NCBI GenBank assembly: GCA_947491935.1
Contig: CANLLF010000001.1
Coordinates: 248,001-312,000 of the forward strand
DNA from: an uncultured Roseicyclus sp.
GTDB lineage: Bacteria > Pseudomonadota > Alphaproteobacteria > Rhodobacterales > Rhodobacteraceae
DNA: 64,000 nucleotides
Direction: 5' to 3'
Under the pieces are notes generated by a model. The model was not told the origin of the DNA. It did no database searches and saw nothing but the letters and a program-made list of their open reading frames with translations. Shown one piece after another: positions 8,949 to 18,748 of the stretch. The position numbers and the translations under genes were made by a program. Every line of letters begins with the position of its first letter. Within the stretch, counting starts at the first letter, position 1.

Positions 8949-9237
8949 GCGGCTCCTGATCGCCCTGCCGATCCTGTTCATCGGCTGGATCGCGACGCTG
9001 GCCGTGGTGATGCGTGCCGGCGGTGAGGCCCCGGCCGCCTTCGTGCCGTTCCCGCCGGCCTCCCTGATCGCCAACCTGCCCGCCGATGTGGCCGTCACCG
9101 GCCGGTCCCCGATCTCGCTCACGCTCAGCGGTGACGCGACGGACCTGACCGTACAGATCTACGATGCGGGCGCGTGGCTGGTCCTGCCGGCGGGATTGGA
9201 GGCCTGCATCCCCAACTTCCTGCGACAGGACGTCTAG
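8938..9237 (+). CDS. small anchored hypothetical protein
   Basis: A 99-residue protein with one N-terminal hydrophobic helix (residues 5-25) and a short extracytoplasmic domain ending in a Cys-containing tail. The start lies inside the preceding gene (11-base overlap) and the stop overlaps the stop of the convergent ornithine cyclodeaminase gene. Last gene of the four-gene unit. No recognised family or function. Confidence 0.65.
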   Translation: MTIRRLLIALPILFIGWIATLAVVMRAGGEAPAAFVPFPPASLIANLPADVAVTGRSPISLTLSGDATDLTVQIYDAGAWLVLPAGLEACIPNFLRQDV

Positions 9238-10298
9238 GCGCCTTTCGCGCGCTGCAACATCCCGAACAGATCGCGCGGATCGTCCGGGTCCGCGACCATG
9301 TCCAGATTGTCGTAGAGGCCGGTTTCGTCCAACTTGTCATGGACGTAGCGCAGGGCCGAGAAATCCTCGATTGCAAACCCGACCCCATCGAACAGCGTGA
9401 TCTGCGATGGTGACGTGCGCCCCGGTACCTCGCCGGTCAGGACCTGCCAGATCTCCGTGACGGCGAAATCGTCCGGCATCTGCTGGATCTCGCCTTCCAC
9501 CCGCGTTTGCGGCGGGTATTCCACGAAGACATCCGAGCGTTTGAGGATATCGGGATGCAGTTCCGTCTTGCCCGGGCAATCGCCGCCAATGGCGTTGATA
9601 TGCACGCCCGCGCCGACCATGTTGTCGGTCAGGATCGTGGCATATTGCTTGTCAGCGGTGCAGGTGGTGATGATCTGCGCCCCCTCGATGGCCTCTTCGG
9701 GGCTGTCGCAGGCCGTCATCTCAAACCCCAACCCGTCGAGGTTCTGCATCATCTTTCGGGTGGCGGCGGCGTCGATATCGTAAAGCCGCACGTGATCCAC
9801 ACCGCAGATCGCCCGCATCGCCATCGCCTGAAATTCCGACTGCGCCCCGTTGCCGATCATCGCCATCACCCGCGCCCCCTCCGGCGCCAAAGCGCGCGCC
9901 AGAAGGGCCGAGGTCGCCGCCGTCCGGAGCGCCGTCAGCACCGTCATTTCCGACAGCATCACCGGATAGCCCGTGGCAACATCCGCCAGCAGGCCAAAGG
10001 CGGTGACGGTCTGAAGCCCCTCCTTCATGTTCTTGGGATGCCCGTTCACGTATTTGAACCCGTAAACCTCCCCATCCGAGGTCGGCATCAGCTCAATCAC
10101 GCCCTCCGCGGAATGAGAGGCCACGCGCGGCGTCTTGTCGAAGCTTTCCCAGCGTTTGAAATCCGCCTCGATATAGGACGCGATCCCGCGCAGCATCTCA
10201 TCGATGCCGATGCGGTGGACCAGCGCCATCATGTTCTGGACGCTGACAAAGGGCACGAAGGCCAGTTTCGACGGGGCGGGAATGGTCATATCGGTCAT
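9234..10298 (-). CDS. ornithine cyclodeaminase
   Basis: Ornithine cyclodeaminase/mu-crystallin family (354 aa, family-typical). It converts L-ornithine to L-proline and ammonia using bound NAD+. The arginine/lysine-containing substrate region lies around residues 60-110 ([10 protein letters not shown] and the following [10 protein letters not shown]), and the Rossmann motif [10 protein letters not shown] is near residue 153. The start overlaps the arginase stop by four bases. With arginase upstream, the pair forms an arginine to ornithine to proline route; the neighbouring divergent Lrp/AsnC gene is its likely regulator. Confidence 0.92.
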   Translation of the reverse strand: MTDMTIPAPSKLAFVPFVSVQNMMALVHRIGIDEMLRGIASYIEADFKRWESFDKTPRVASHSAEGVIELMPTSDGEVYGFKYVNGHPKNMKEGLQTVTAFGLLADVATGYPVMLSEMTVLTALRTAATSALLARALAPEGARVMAMIGNGAQSEFQAMAMRAICGVDHVRLYDIDAAATRKMMQNLDGLGFEMTACDSPEEAIEGAQIITTCTADKQYATILTDNMVGAGVHINAIGGDCPGKTELHPDILKRSDVFVEYPPQTRVEGEIQQMPDDFAVTEIWQVLTGEVPGRTSPSQITLFDGVGFAIEDFSALRYVHDKLDETGLYDNLDMVADPDDPRDLFGMLQRAKGA

Positions 10299-11221
10299 CC
10301 GTGGCTGCGGGTGGGCCTGTCGAATACGCGGCGGCCCAGAAGCGACGCGGTCAGATCCACCATCAATTGCGCAGTCTTGCCGCGCTCGTCGAGAAACGGG
10401 TTCAGCTCCACCAGATCGAGCGAGCCGACCACCCCGCTGTCACACAACATCTCCATCACCAGATGCGCCTCGCGCACCGTGGCGCCGCCGGGCACCGTTG
10501 TGCCCACGGCGGGGGCAACGGAGGGATCAAGGAAGTCCACATCCAGCGAGACGTGAAGCACGCCATCGGCCGCCCGCACCCGTTCCAGAAACGCCGCCAA
10601 GGGCGCGCGAATGCCGCCCTCGTCGATCATCCGCATATCCACAACGTCCACATTCATCTCCTGCAGGACATCATGTTCCGGCTTGTCGATGGAGCGCAGG
10701 CCGATCATGCAGATATTCGCCGGATCGACGGGCGCTTTCAGCGGCGGGAAGGCGTCAAAGCCGGGTCGGCCAGTCACATACCCCACCGGCGTTCCGTGCA
10801 GGTTGCCGCTATCGGTCGTGTCGGGCGTGTGGATGTCGGAATGCGCATCGAGCCATAGGACAAAGAACGGCCTATCGGTTTTCGCATGATGCGCCGCCAT
10901 ACCGGCCACGGTGCCAAGCGCCAGCGCGTGGTCGCCCCCCATGAAGATCGGCAGGCCACCGGGTGCGTGGTCCTCCGCCGCCCGGCCAAGCGCCATGGTC
11001 CAGCCAACCGTCTCGGCCAGAGCATGGATGGCCGGGTTTTTCGCCTGCGGCACCTCGACAGGATCCGGCACGACATTGCCGATATCGGTCACGCTATGGC
11101 CCATGGCCGAGATCGCCTCAGCCAAACCCGCCGTGCGATAGGCGTCCGGGCCCATCACGCAGCCCCGCCGCCGCTTTCCGGCGTCCATCGGGGCACCAAT
11201 CAGGATACAATTCTGTGTCAT
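10295..11221 (-). CDS. rocF: arginase
   Basis: Ureohydrolase hydrolysing L-arginine to L-ornithine and urea (308 aa from the chosen ATG). The manganese-binding motifs are complete: [18 protein letters not shown] and SLDVDFLDP, with the family's substrate loop NLHGTPVGY. The ATG at 11221 is preferred; a GTG at 11239 would add six residues. Co-transcribed and coupled with ornithine cyclodeaminase. Product ornithine goes to proline; released urea and ammonia supply nitrogen. Divergent from an Lrp/AsnC regulator 87 bases away. Confidence 0.92.
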   Translation of the reverse strand: MTQNCILIGAPMDAGKRRRGCVMGPDAYRTAGLAEAISAMGHSVTDIGNVVPDPVEVPQAKNPAIHALAETVGWTMALGRAAEDHAPGGLPIFMGGDHALALGTVAGMAAHHAKTDRPFFVLWLDAHSDIHTPDTTDSGNLHGTPVGYVTGRPGFDAFPPLKAPVDPANICMIGLRSIDKPEHDVLQEMNVDVVDMRMIDEGGIRAPLAAFLERVRAADGVLHVSLDVDFLDPSVAPAVGTTVPGGATVREAHLVMEMLCDSGVVGSLDLVELNPFLDERGKTAQLMVDLTASLLGRRVFDRPTRSHG

Positions 11222-11308
11222 GGCCCCGGTGTGGCGCACAAGATGCGTCTTCCGAAAGCTACTATTTCGCGCAATATGGCGTTAAACAGATCTAAATGGA
11301 CAACTAGA

Positions 11309-11725
11309 ATGGACGAAATGGACAATCGCCTCATCGGCCTGCTGCGCAAGGACGGGCGCGCGGCCCTCTCCGTACTGGCCGCAGATCTGGGCGTCACACG
11401 CGCCACCGTGCGGGCCCGGCTCGACCGGCTCCAGACCGGTGGCCAGATCGCGGGGTTTACTGTGCTGACGCGCGCCGATGTCACCCCCCAACCCGTGCGC
11501 GGCCTGATGATGCTGGCCATCGAAGGGCGCGGGGCGGAACGGATCGCCCGGGTGCTCAAGACCAAACCCGCCATCACGGCCGTTCACTTCACCAACGGAA
11601 AATGGGACCTGATCGCGGAAATCGGAGCGGGTGATCTGCCGGATTTCGACCGCGTCCTGCGCGAGGTCCGCCTGATCGATGGCGTGCTGAATAGCGAAAC
11701 CAGCCTGCTTCTCTCCACCGTATGA
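11309..11725 (+). CDS. Lrp/AsnC family transcriptional regulator
   Basis: Feast/famine regulator (138 aa) with an N-terminal AsnC-type helix-turn-helix (residues 1-60, LSVLAADLGVTRATVRARLDRL) and a C-terminal RAM ligand-binding fold. Start 11309 gives a normal family length; 11318 is an alternative, and the frame is open further upstream into the arginase-opposite region. Its divergent position next to arginase and ornithine cyclodeaminase suggests it senses arginine or ornithine and activates them, as known for several alphaproteobacterial arginine regulators; that is inference from position. Confidence 0.85.
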   Translation: MDEMDNRLIGLLRKDGRAALSVLAADLGVTRATVRARLDRLQTGGQIAGFTVLTRADVTPQPVRGLMMLAIEGRGAERIARVLKTKPAITAVHFTNGKWDLIAEIGAGDLPDFDRVLREVRLIDGVLNSETSLLLSTV

Positions 11726-12135
11726 TTGTCAGTAGCACCGGCAGGAGCATCGCGGCTATGCTCTACCCCATGTTCGATGCCGAGCCCCCGAATATCGCCG
11801 CCCGCCTCACGGAAATGCGCGACCTGATCCTGGCGGCGGCTGAGGCGACCGGAACGGCCCCACTCACTGAAACCCTGAAATGGGGCCAAAAGGCCTTCCT
11901 GCCCGCCAAGCGCGACGGCACCACGCTGCGCCTCGGCACCGAAGGCGGCCAACCCGCCCTTTTCGTCCATTGCCAGACCGATCTCGTGGGCCGCTATCGG
12001 GGCCTCTTCCCCGACGAATTCACCTATTCCGGCAACCGCGCCGTCCTGCTCCCCACTGAGGGGGCCTTTGCCGAAGCCGCCTTCCAGCAGATTGCGGCCA
12101 TGGCCCTCACCTACCATCGTGACAAACGCACCTGA
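11722..12135 (+). CDS. DUF1801 domain protein
   Basis: Small soluble protein (137 aa) of the DUF1801 family, which adopts a YdhG-like fold of unknown function; the segment ETLKWGQKAFLP (residues 52-63) is characteristic. It overlaps the Lrp/AsnC stop by four bases, so it is translated with the regulator. An internal ATG at 11758 is an alternative start. A functional link to arginine metabolism is not evident. Confidence 0.75.
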   Translation: MIVSSTGRSIAAMLYPMFDAEPPNIAARLTEMRDLILAAAEATGTAPLTETLKWGQKAFLPAKRDGTTLRLGTEGGQPALFVHCQTDLVGRYRGLFPDEFTYSGNRAVLLPTEGAFAEAAFQQIAAMALTYHRDKRT

Positions 12136-12146
12136 GCCCATCCACT

Positions 12147-12235
12147 GGGTCAAAATACCCTCGGGGGATCAAAGGGGGGCCGAGGCTCCCCTTTGCGGGG
12201 CGTGCGGGGGGCTGGCCCCCCGCCGGTCGACCGCG
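12147..12235. repeat. GC-rich intergenic inverted-repeat element
   Basis: Just past the DUF1801 gene lies a run of G/C blocks with nested inverted repeats, including CGGGGGG-CTGG-CCCCCCG (12205-12222). It starts with AAAATACCCTCGGGGG, a sequence style seen after many genes in Rhodobacteraceae. There is no U-tract; it may be a repeat-derived transcript end. Recognition is from memory of the style, not a search. Confidence 0.4.
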
Positions 12236-12280
12236 CCAGCGGGCGATACCTGGTCTGCGCGCGACATCGGCCCAAAGAGA

Positions 12281-12310
12281 AAGGGCGCGCCGATCTCCCG
12301 GCGCGCCCTT
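12281..12310 (-). terminator. terminator of katG
   Basis: Perfect 11-bp stem AAGGGCGCGCC / GGCGCGCCCTT around an 8-base loop, 18 bases beyond the katG stop. Read on the minus strand it is followed by a pyrimidine tract (TCTCTTT). Confidence 0.8.
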
Positions 12311-12327
12311 CCCAAACTCACATAATG

Positions 12328-14526
<2,199 letters not shown>

Positions 14527-14589
14527 TCATTTGGTACGCGCTCACCGCGGGTGAGTCGCGACTTATGGCCAGATTAACAGGTCGCGGCG

Positions 14590-14630
14590 ATTAGCTACAG
14601 TTGGATAATCTGATAGCCGTGATAAGCTGA
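14590..14630. promoter_or_regulatory. candidate OxyR binding region between katG and oxyR
   Basis: A helically phased series of GATA/ATTAG-like elements (ATTAGC, GATAATC, GATAGC, GATAAGC) lies just upstream of the oxyR ATG. It partly resembles the ATAG-N7-CTAT half-sites of OxyR boxes but has no perfect match. Position is right for control of both divergent genes. Confidence 0.35.
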
Positions 14631-14634
14631 TCTT

Positions 14635-15528
14635 ATGAAAAACCTGACGATCAAACAGCTCCGCTATGTCGATGCGCTGGCGACGCACGGCCATTTCGGC
14701 CATGCGGCCGAGGCCTGCTCCGTCACCCAGCCTGCCCTTTCCATGCAGATCAAGGAGTTGGAGGAGGCCTTCGGGTTGCCACTCTTTGAACGCGGCGCGC
14801 GGCAGGTTCGGTTGACGGGGTTCGGAGAAACTGTGCTGACCCGCGCCAAGGACATTCTGCGCGCGGTCGATGAGTTGGACGATCTGGCCCGCGCGGCGCG
14901 CGACGGTCTAGTGGGCCGGTTGCGCCTGGGTGTGATCCCCACAATCGCGCCTTATCTGCTGCCCCGGATCATCGGCACGTTGAGCCTGCATTACCCGGAT
15001 ATCGACCTGCATGTCCGGGAAACGCTGACGCCCCGCCTGCTGGAGGATCTGGCCGCCGGGCGCTTGGATTGCGCGGTTCTTGCCCTGCCTGTGTCCGAGC
15101 CGACGCTGACAGAGGTTCCGCTCCACGACGAGGAATTCGTGCTGGTGCGTCCCCAGACCGATGCTGGCAAACCGGTGCCGGACGGCGAGGCGCTGGCGCA
15201 AATGCGGCTTCTGCTGCTGGAAGAGGGCCATTGCTTCCGCGATCAGGCGCTGAGTTTCTGCAACATCCGCTCGCCGCTCCCGCGCGACGGCCTTGACGGC
15301 TCAAGCCTCTCGACGCTGGTGCAGATGGTGGGGGCAGGGATCGGTGTGACGCTGATCCCCGACATGGCCGTGGGCGTGGAAACACGATCCGCCGCAGTCG
15401 ATGTGCAAAGGTTTCGGCAAGCCAAGCCAAAGCGTACCGTCGGCATGGTTTGGCGACGCAGCAGCCCGCTGGCGGATCAGTTGAATGGCATGGCCGACGT
15501 GGTTCGGTCGGCCATTGCGCCCGGCTAG
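14635..15528 (+). CDS. oxyR: hydrogen-peroxide-sensing LysR regulator OxyR
   Basis: LysR-type regulator (297 aa): helix-turn-helix at residues 18-50 and a substrate-binding-like domain from about residue 92. The two redox cysteines of OxyR are conserved in the right context, Cys200 (EEGHCFRDQ) and Cys209 (SFCN), matching Cys199 and Cys208 of E. coli; oxidation to a disulfide turns the protein into an activator. It is divergent from katG, its classical target. Its stop overlaps the stop of the convergent puc-operon gene by four bases. Confidence 0.95.
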   Translation: MKNLTIKQLRYVDALATHGHFGHAAEACSVTQPALSMQIKELEEAFGLPLFERGARQVRLTGFGETVLTRAKDILRAVDELDDLARAARDGLVGRLRLGVIPTIAPYLLPRIIGTLSLHYPDIDLHVRETLTPRLLEDLAAGRLDCAVLALPVSEPTLTEVPLHDEEFVLVRPQTDAGKPVPDGEALAQMRLLLLEEGHCFRDQALSFCNIRSPLPRDGLDGSSLSTLVQMVGAGIGVTLIPDMAVGVETRSAAVDVQRFRQAKPKRTVGMVWRRSSPLADQLNGMADVVRSAIAPG

Positions 15529-16166
15529 TTCGTGATGCGGAAATGCGAGTTCATGCGGCGCGGCTGACGCTCCCAGATATGGGGCAATGCAAAGCGCGCG
15601 AAGAATTTGTCGATCAGCAGCTTGCGCGAGGTGCGCCGGTGGCTCATCTGCCTCGCCGGGAAGATCTGACGCTGGATCACGGCGGGCCGCATCCGGTTCT
15701 TCGGCTTTTCGGACAGGAGCGGGATGCGGAAGGCCCGCGAGAAACCGCGCGGCTTCAGGTCGTTGCGCACATCCAGCATGTTGGTCAGGAACAGGCGGTG
15801 CGAGGTGAGGATTGACAGGAACAGATCCGGGTCGGCCTCGTCGGGGATGTTCATGTTCTCATTGGCGACGCCGGCATTGAAGGCCGGGTATTTGTCGGCC
15901 TCCTCGATCGCGCGTTTGGCTGCACCAAAGGGCACGAAGGGCGCACGCACCACCAGAAGGGCGCGGTTTGACGTCAGGTGTTGTGCGTATTGCTGCGCGA
16001 CATCGCCGGGCACCCCCGCCGCTGTGATCTGGTCCTCGGCGGATGTGCGAGAGCGCTGCTCAATCACATCCATCGCACTTTCGGGGAACCCGTCCGCTTT
16101 CAGGGCCGCTACAGCCGCGTCCGCATGGGCCGGATCTTCGTAGAGTCGCGTAACAATCGTGGTCAT
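15525..16166 (-). CDS. uncharacterised fourth gene of the puc operon
   Basis: A 213-residue soluble protein with no recognised full-length family. Residues 1-75 look like a small alpha/beta domain of the general-stress-protein 17M (YflT-like) type (MTTIVTRLYEDPAHADAAVAAL). The C-terminal half is very basic and Arg-rich, with a segment SILTSHRLFLTNMLDVRNDL that looks amphipathic. It starts 79 bases after pucC on the same strand and no terminator is seen between, so it is probably transcribed with pucBAC. It may be an LH2 assembly or stability factor, by position only. It is not recognisably like PucD or PucE. Confidence 0.7.
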   Translation of the reverse strand: MTTIVTRLYEDPAHADAAVAALKADGFPESAMDVIEQRSRTSAEDQITAAGVPGDVAQQYAQHLTSNRALLVVRAPFVPFGAAKRAIEEADKYPAFNAGVANENMNIPDEADPDLFLSILTSHRLFLTNMLDVRNDLKPRGFSRAFRIPLLSEKPKNRMRPAVIQRQIFPARQMSHRRTSRKLLIDKFFARFALPHIWERQPRRMNSHFRITN

Positions 16167-16245
16167 CTCTAAGGAGCCTCCCCTTCTTCATCGCACTTGC
16201 ACAACGAGGACGCGTCTAACACATCCTGGTTGCGATTTCATTATA

Positions 16246-17652
16246 CTAGGGCTCAACCCCCAGATTTCGAGGGCTGACGGCGTGAAGCCGCCAGATTACG
16301 CAAAGAGCCGCCACCAAGAACAGCGCCTCCAGCAGGAATACGGGCACGTAGGGTGCAGCGGGGCGCAGGGCCGCACCGCCTTGGAATGCAAGAATGACAT
16401 CGCGGATTACGCCGCCCATAGCGATGGCCACACCGGCCGCCGTGGCCTGTACGGCTCCCCAGGCGCCGAGGGCCAGACCGATCTGCGCGCGCGGCGCGCG
16501 GCGCATCGTGGCCGTCAGGGTGCCGTGGCCGAAGAGGCCCGCGCCGACCCCGCTCACGAACGTGCCGAGGGTAAAGAGCGCAACACCCCCCATCTGGGCG
16601 GCTCCGGCAATGGCAAGGAAGGCGGGCACGCCGATGGCGGCCCCGAGGGTTGCAACGTTGAGCGGCTCCGCTCCGCGCAGAAGAACGTGGCTGGCGATGC
16701 CAAAGCCGATCAGGCCGCCGCCTGCCAGAACCGCCGTCAGCCGTGTCGTCATGGCGACCGACATATCAAGCACCTGCCCGCCATAGGGTTCCAGCAGGAC
16801 CTCCGCCATACCATAGGCCATGGTCCCAAGGGCGATCACGATCAGCAGACGCATCGTGCCTTCCCGGGCCGAGAAGACGGACCATGCATCGGTGAAGGCC
16901 TCGACGGGCGGCGGGTTGGCAGCGCGCGCACGGTCCCGCGGCTCCTGCTTCCAGAGCGCCAGAAGGTTGAGCGCGATGGTGACAACGGCGGCCCCCTGGA
17001 CCACCTGCACCAGACGGCCCGGCGTGTAATTCGCCAGAAGGGCACCGAAGACGATGGCGCTGACGATCATGCCGACCAGCAGCATCACATACATCAGGCC
17101 GACGACCTTGGGCTGATCCTCCACATCTACAAGATCCGTCGCCAGCGCGAGGCCCACGGTCTGCACCGTATGTACGCCCGCCCCCACGAGCAGGAACGCC
17201 AAGGCCGCGCTGGAATAACCGATCCAGACCGGCGCATCGGCCGCCTGGTCGTAGCCGGACAGAACCAGCAACGCGAACGGCATGATCGCAAAGCCGCCGA
17301 ATTGCAGCATCGTACCCTTCCAGATGTAGGGCACGCGTCGCCAGCCAAGGGCGGAGCGGTGTTGATCGGATTTGAACCCGATCAGCGCCCGGAAGGGCGC
17401 GAAAATCAGGGGTAACGCCAGCATGATCGCAACGAGCGAGGCTGGAACCTCAAGCTCCACGATCATGACGCGGTTGAGTGTGCCCACCAGCAGGACAAGC
17501 GCCATTCCGACAGAGACCTGGAACAGGGACAGACGCAGGAGGCGGGACAGGGGCGCGGTTTCGCTGGCGACATCGGCAAACGGCAAGTAGCGCGGCGTGA
17601 TCCGGGTGATCCGGCGCAGGATGGTGTCGCGAATACCGATCATGTGCCCCAT
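16246..17652 (-). CDS. pucC: LH2 assembly/bacteriochlorophyll transporter-like protein PucC
   Basis: PucC/LhaA-type member of the major facilitator superfamily (about 468 aa, twelve hydrophobic helices). This family delivers bacteriochlorophyll to, or assembles, antenna complexes in the photosynthetic membrane. Recognisable features are the N-terminal PLSRLLRLSLFQ segment, FAPFRALIGFKSDQH in the loop after helix 2, and LGWRRVPYIWKGTMLQF after it. The start is uncertain: ATG at 17652 or 17643 are both plausible, while the frame runs on to a TTG at 17712. It follows pucBA after a hairpin, the classical pucBAC arrangement. Confidence 0.9.
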   Translation of the reverse strand: MGHMIGIRDTILRRITRITPRYLPFADVASETAPLSRLLRLSLFQVSVGMALVLLVGTLNRVMIVELEVPASLVAIMLALPLIFAPFRALIGFKSDQHRSALGWRRVPYIWKGTMLQFGGFAIMPFALLVLSGYDQAADAPVWIGYSSAALAFLLVGAGVHTVQTVGLALATDLVDVEDQPKVVGLMYVMLLVGMIVSAIVFGALLANYTPGRLVQVVQGAAVVTIALNLLALWKQEPRDRARAANPPPVEAFTDAWSVFSAREGTMRLLIVIALGTMAYGMAEVLLEPYGGQVLDMSVAMTTRLTAVLAGGGLIGFGIASHVLLRGAEPLNVATLGAAIGVPAFLAIAGAAQMGGVALFTLGTFVSGVGAGLFGHGTLTATMRRAPRAQIGLALGAWGAVQATAAGVAIAMGGVIRDVILAFQGGAALRPAAPYVPVFLLEALFLVAALCVIWRLHAVSPRNLGVEP

Positions 17653-17722
17653 CAAGTCTGTGGGCCGAAAAGGGCCGCAGGGGAATTCGGATGCGGCCGG
17701 AACAGGCCACAAGGCCGGGTCA

Positions 17723-17741
17723 AGAAGCGTCGCGCGCTTCT
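17723..17741 (-). promoter_or_regulatory. pucA-pucC intercistronic hairpin
   Basis: Perfect 7-bp stem AGAAGCG / CGCTTCT with a 5-base loop, in the gap between pucA and pucC. In Rhodobacter an intercistronic stem-loop here stabilises the abundant short pucBA transcript relative to pucC; the same role is likely. Confidence 0.65.
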
Positions 17742-17769
17742 ATCCCCCGGTCGTGGAAAACGCGCCGCT

Positions 17770-18129
17770 CTAATCGAGCGCCGAGTCGGGTGTTACCAAG
17801 GTCCTCGCGGAGGCCAGCGTCACCGGGTCTTCGATGACAAGCCGTGCGATCCGCCCGTCGGGCAGAATCACTGTCGCGCCATCAGCGGCGGCAGCGTCGA
17901 GGTACATGGGCGTATCTGCGGTCACAGCACTTGCAGGAATAACCTGCGCGTCCGTCTCAAGCGCGGCCATCCCCGATCCCAATTCCTGTCCAGACAGGAA
18001 ATCGGCAACCCAGGAGGTGTTGCTTACAACGGCGACATGCACCGCAAACGATCCGACGGCGACCGCTGACAAGAACAGCGGAATACCGACGGTGGGCTTC
18101 ACGACGAGCCAGATCTTTGAATTGTTCAT
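17770..18129 (-). CDS. pucA: LH2 antenna alpha subunit with long C-terminal tail
   Basis: Light-harvesting complex II alpha polypeptide (119 aa; usual length 50-60). Residues 1-47 are a standard alpha chain (MNNSKIWLVVKPTVGIPLF), with His31 as ligand for the long-wavelength bacteriochlorophyll. At positions 44-45, where B850 complexes have aromatic Tyr/Trp or Tyr/Tyr hydrogen-bond donors, this protein has Phe44-Leu45, the pattern of blue-shifted B800-820 antennas. Residues 48-119 are an extra hydrophilic, acidic tail on the periplasmic side; R. sphaeroides Puc2A is a known precedent for a long tail. It starts 15 bases after the pucB stop. Confidence 0.93.
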   Translation of the reverse strand: MNNSKIWLVVKPTVGIPLFLSAVAVGSFAVHVAVVSNTSWVADFLSGQELGSGMAALETDAQVIPASAVTADTPMYLDAAAADGATVILPDGRIARLVIEDPVTLASARTLVTPDSALD

Positions 18130-18144
18130 GTGATCTTGCTCCCG

Positions 18145-18300
18145 TCAGCCCAGCCAAGGCGTTGCAACAGCAACCAGGAAGTGAGCGACCAGAGCGATCC
18201 CCCCAAATACCCGTGTGCCATCAATGAGGTAGCTATGCACCTCTTCCGCCTCTTTGAGGGTCAGACCCGTGGGCCAGACTTTATCCGGATCATCAGACAT
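18145..18300 (-). CDS. pucB: LH2 antenna beta subunit
   Basis: Light-harvesting complex II beta polypeptide (51 aa, normal size). The C-terminal transmembrane helix has the conserved VAHFLV...TPWL pattern with His40 as bacteriochlorophyll ligand, and His22 is also present. The ATG at 18300 is chosen over an upstream in-frame codon (18384) because it gives a standard beta chain and follows AGGAAAGG by a good distance. First gene of pucBAC; 125 bases upstream lie two PpsR operators. Confidence 0.95.
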   Translation of the reverse strand: MSDDPDKVWPTGLTLKEAEEVHSYLIDGTRVFGGIALVAHFLVAVATPWLG

Positions 18301-18424
18301 GAGATCCCTTTCCTCTTGCTTCGAGATTTGGCCCGGGCGCTGAGAAGCCCCCGAACCGGTGAGCGACAGGCCCAACTTCGCCATGCATTGAAGCGTGCAT
18401 GACCGGGTCCATCACGAAACAGCA

Positions 18425-18442
18425 TGTCACACAAAGTGGACA
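18425..18442. promoter_or_regulatory. PpsR/CrtJ operator 1 (TGT-N12-ACA)
   Basis: Exact TGT-N12-ACA palindrome, 125 bases upstream of pucB. PpsR (CrtJ) represses puc and other photosynthesis genes under oxygen in purple bacteria. It is paired with a second site 7 bases further on, as at known puc promoters. Confidence 0.85.
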
Positions 18443-18449
18443 CGTCAAC

Positions 18450-18467
18450 TGTAAAGTTGAGTTTACA
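18450..18467. promoter_or_regulatory. PpsR/CrtJ operator 2 (TGT-N12-ACA)
   Basis: Second exact TGT-N12-ACA palindrome, centre-to-centre 25 bp from the first. PpsR tetramers bind paired sites cooperatively; the tandem arrangement argues strongly for oxygen- or light-dependent repression of pucBAC. Confidence 0.85.
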
Positions 18468-18748
18468 CATGGCGAGATGCCAAAAAACTTGGCACTTTGG
18501 TGCCGATTTCAGCACGCAGTGATGCCCGCTCGGATCGCATCCAGCCCGCCACCGAATGCGGCGAGACCCGGCTGAAGAATGGCCACCGACTCAGTCTCGG
18601 CGATAGGCGCGGCCTGAGCGGTATGAATCGGGGGACGCAAGCTGCGGCCCGCCGTCCAAGTCCGTTCCGGCGCGCAGCCGATGCTTCGCAGGGGGTGTTG
18701 CCAGCCGAAACGCGCCCGCTCTCGGAAGATCAGGCGCGGTCCGGATCA

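Larger units (their letters stand above)
18301..18748. other. puc promoter region and gene-free DNA
   Basis: Holds the puc leader, the two PpsR sites (18425-18467) and then about 280 bases up to the end of the monooxygenase gene in which no coding or RNA signal was seen. Confidence 0.6.
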
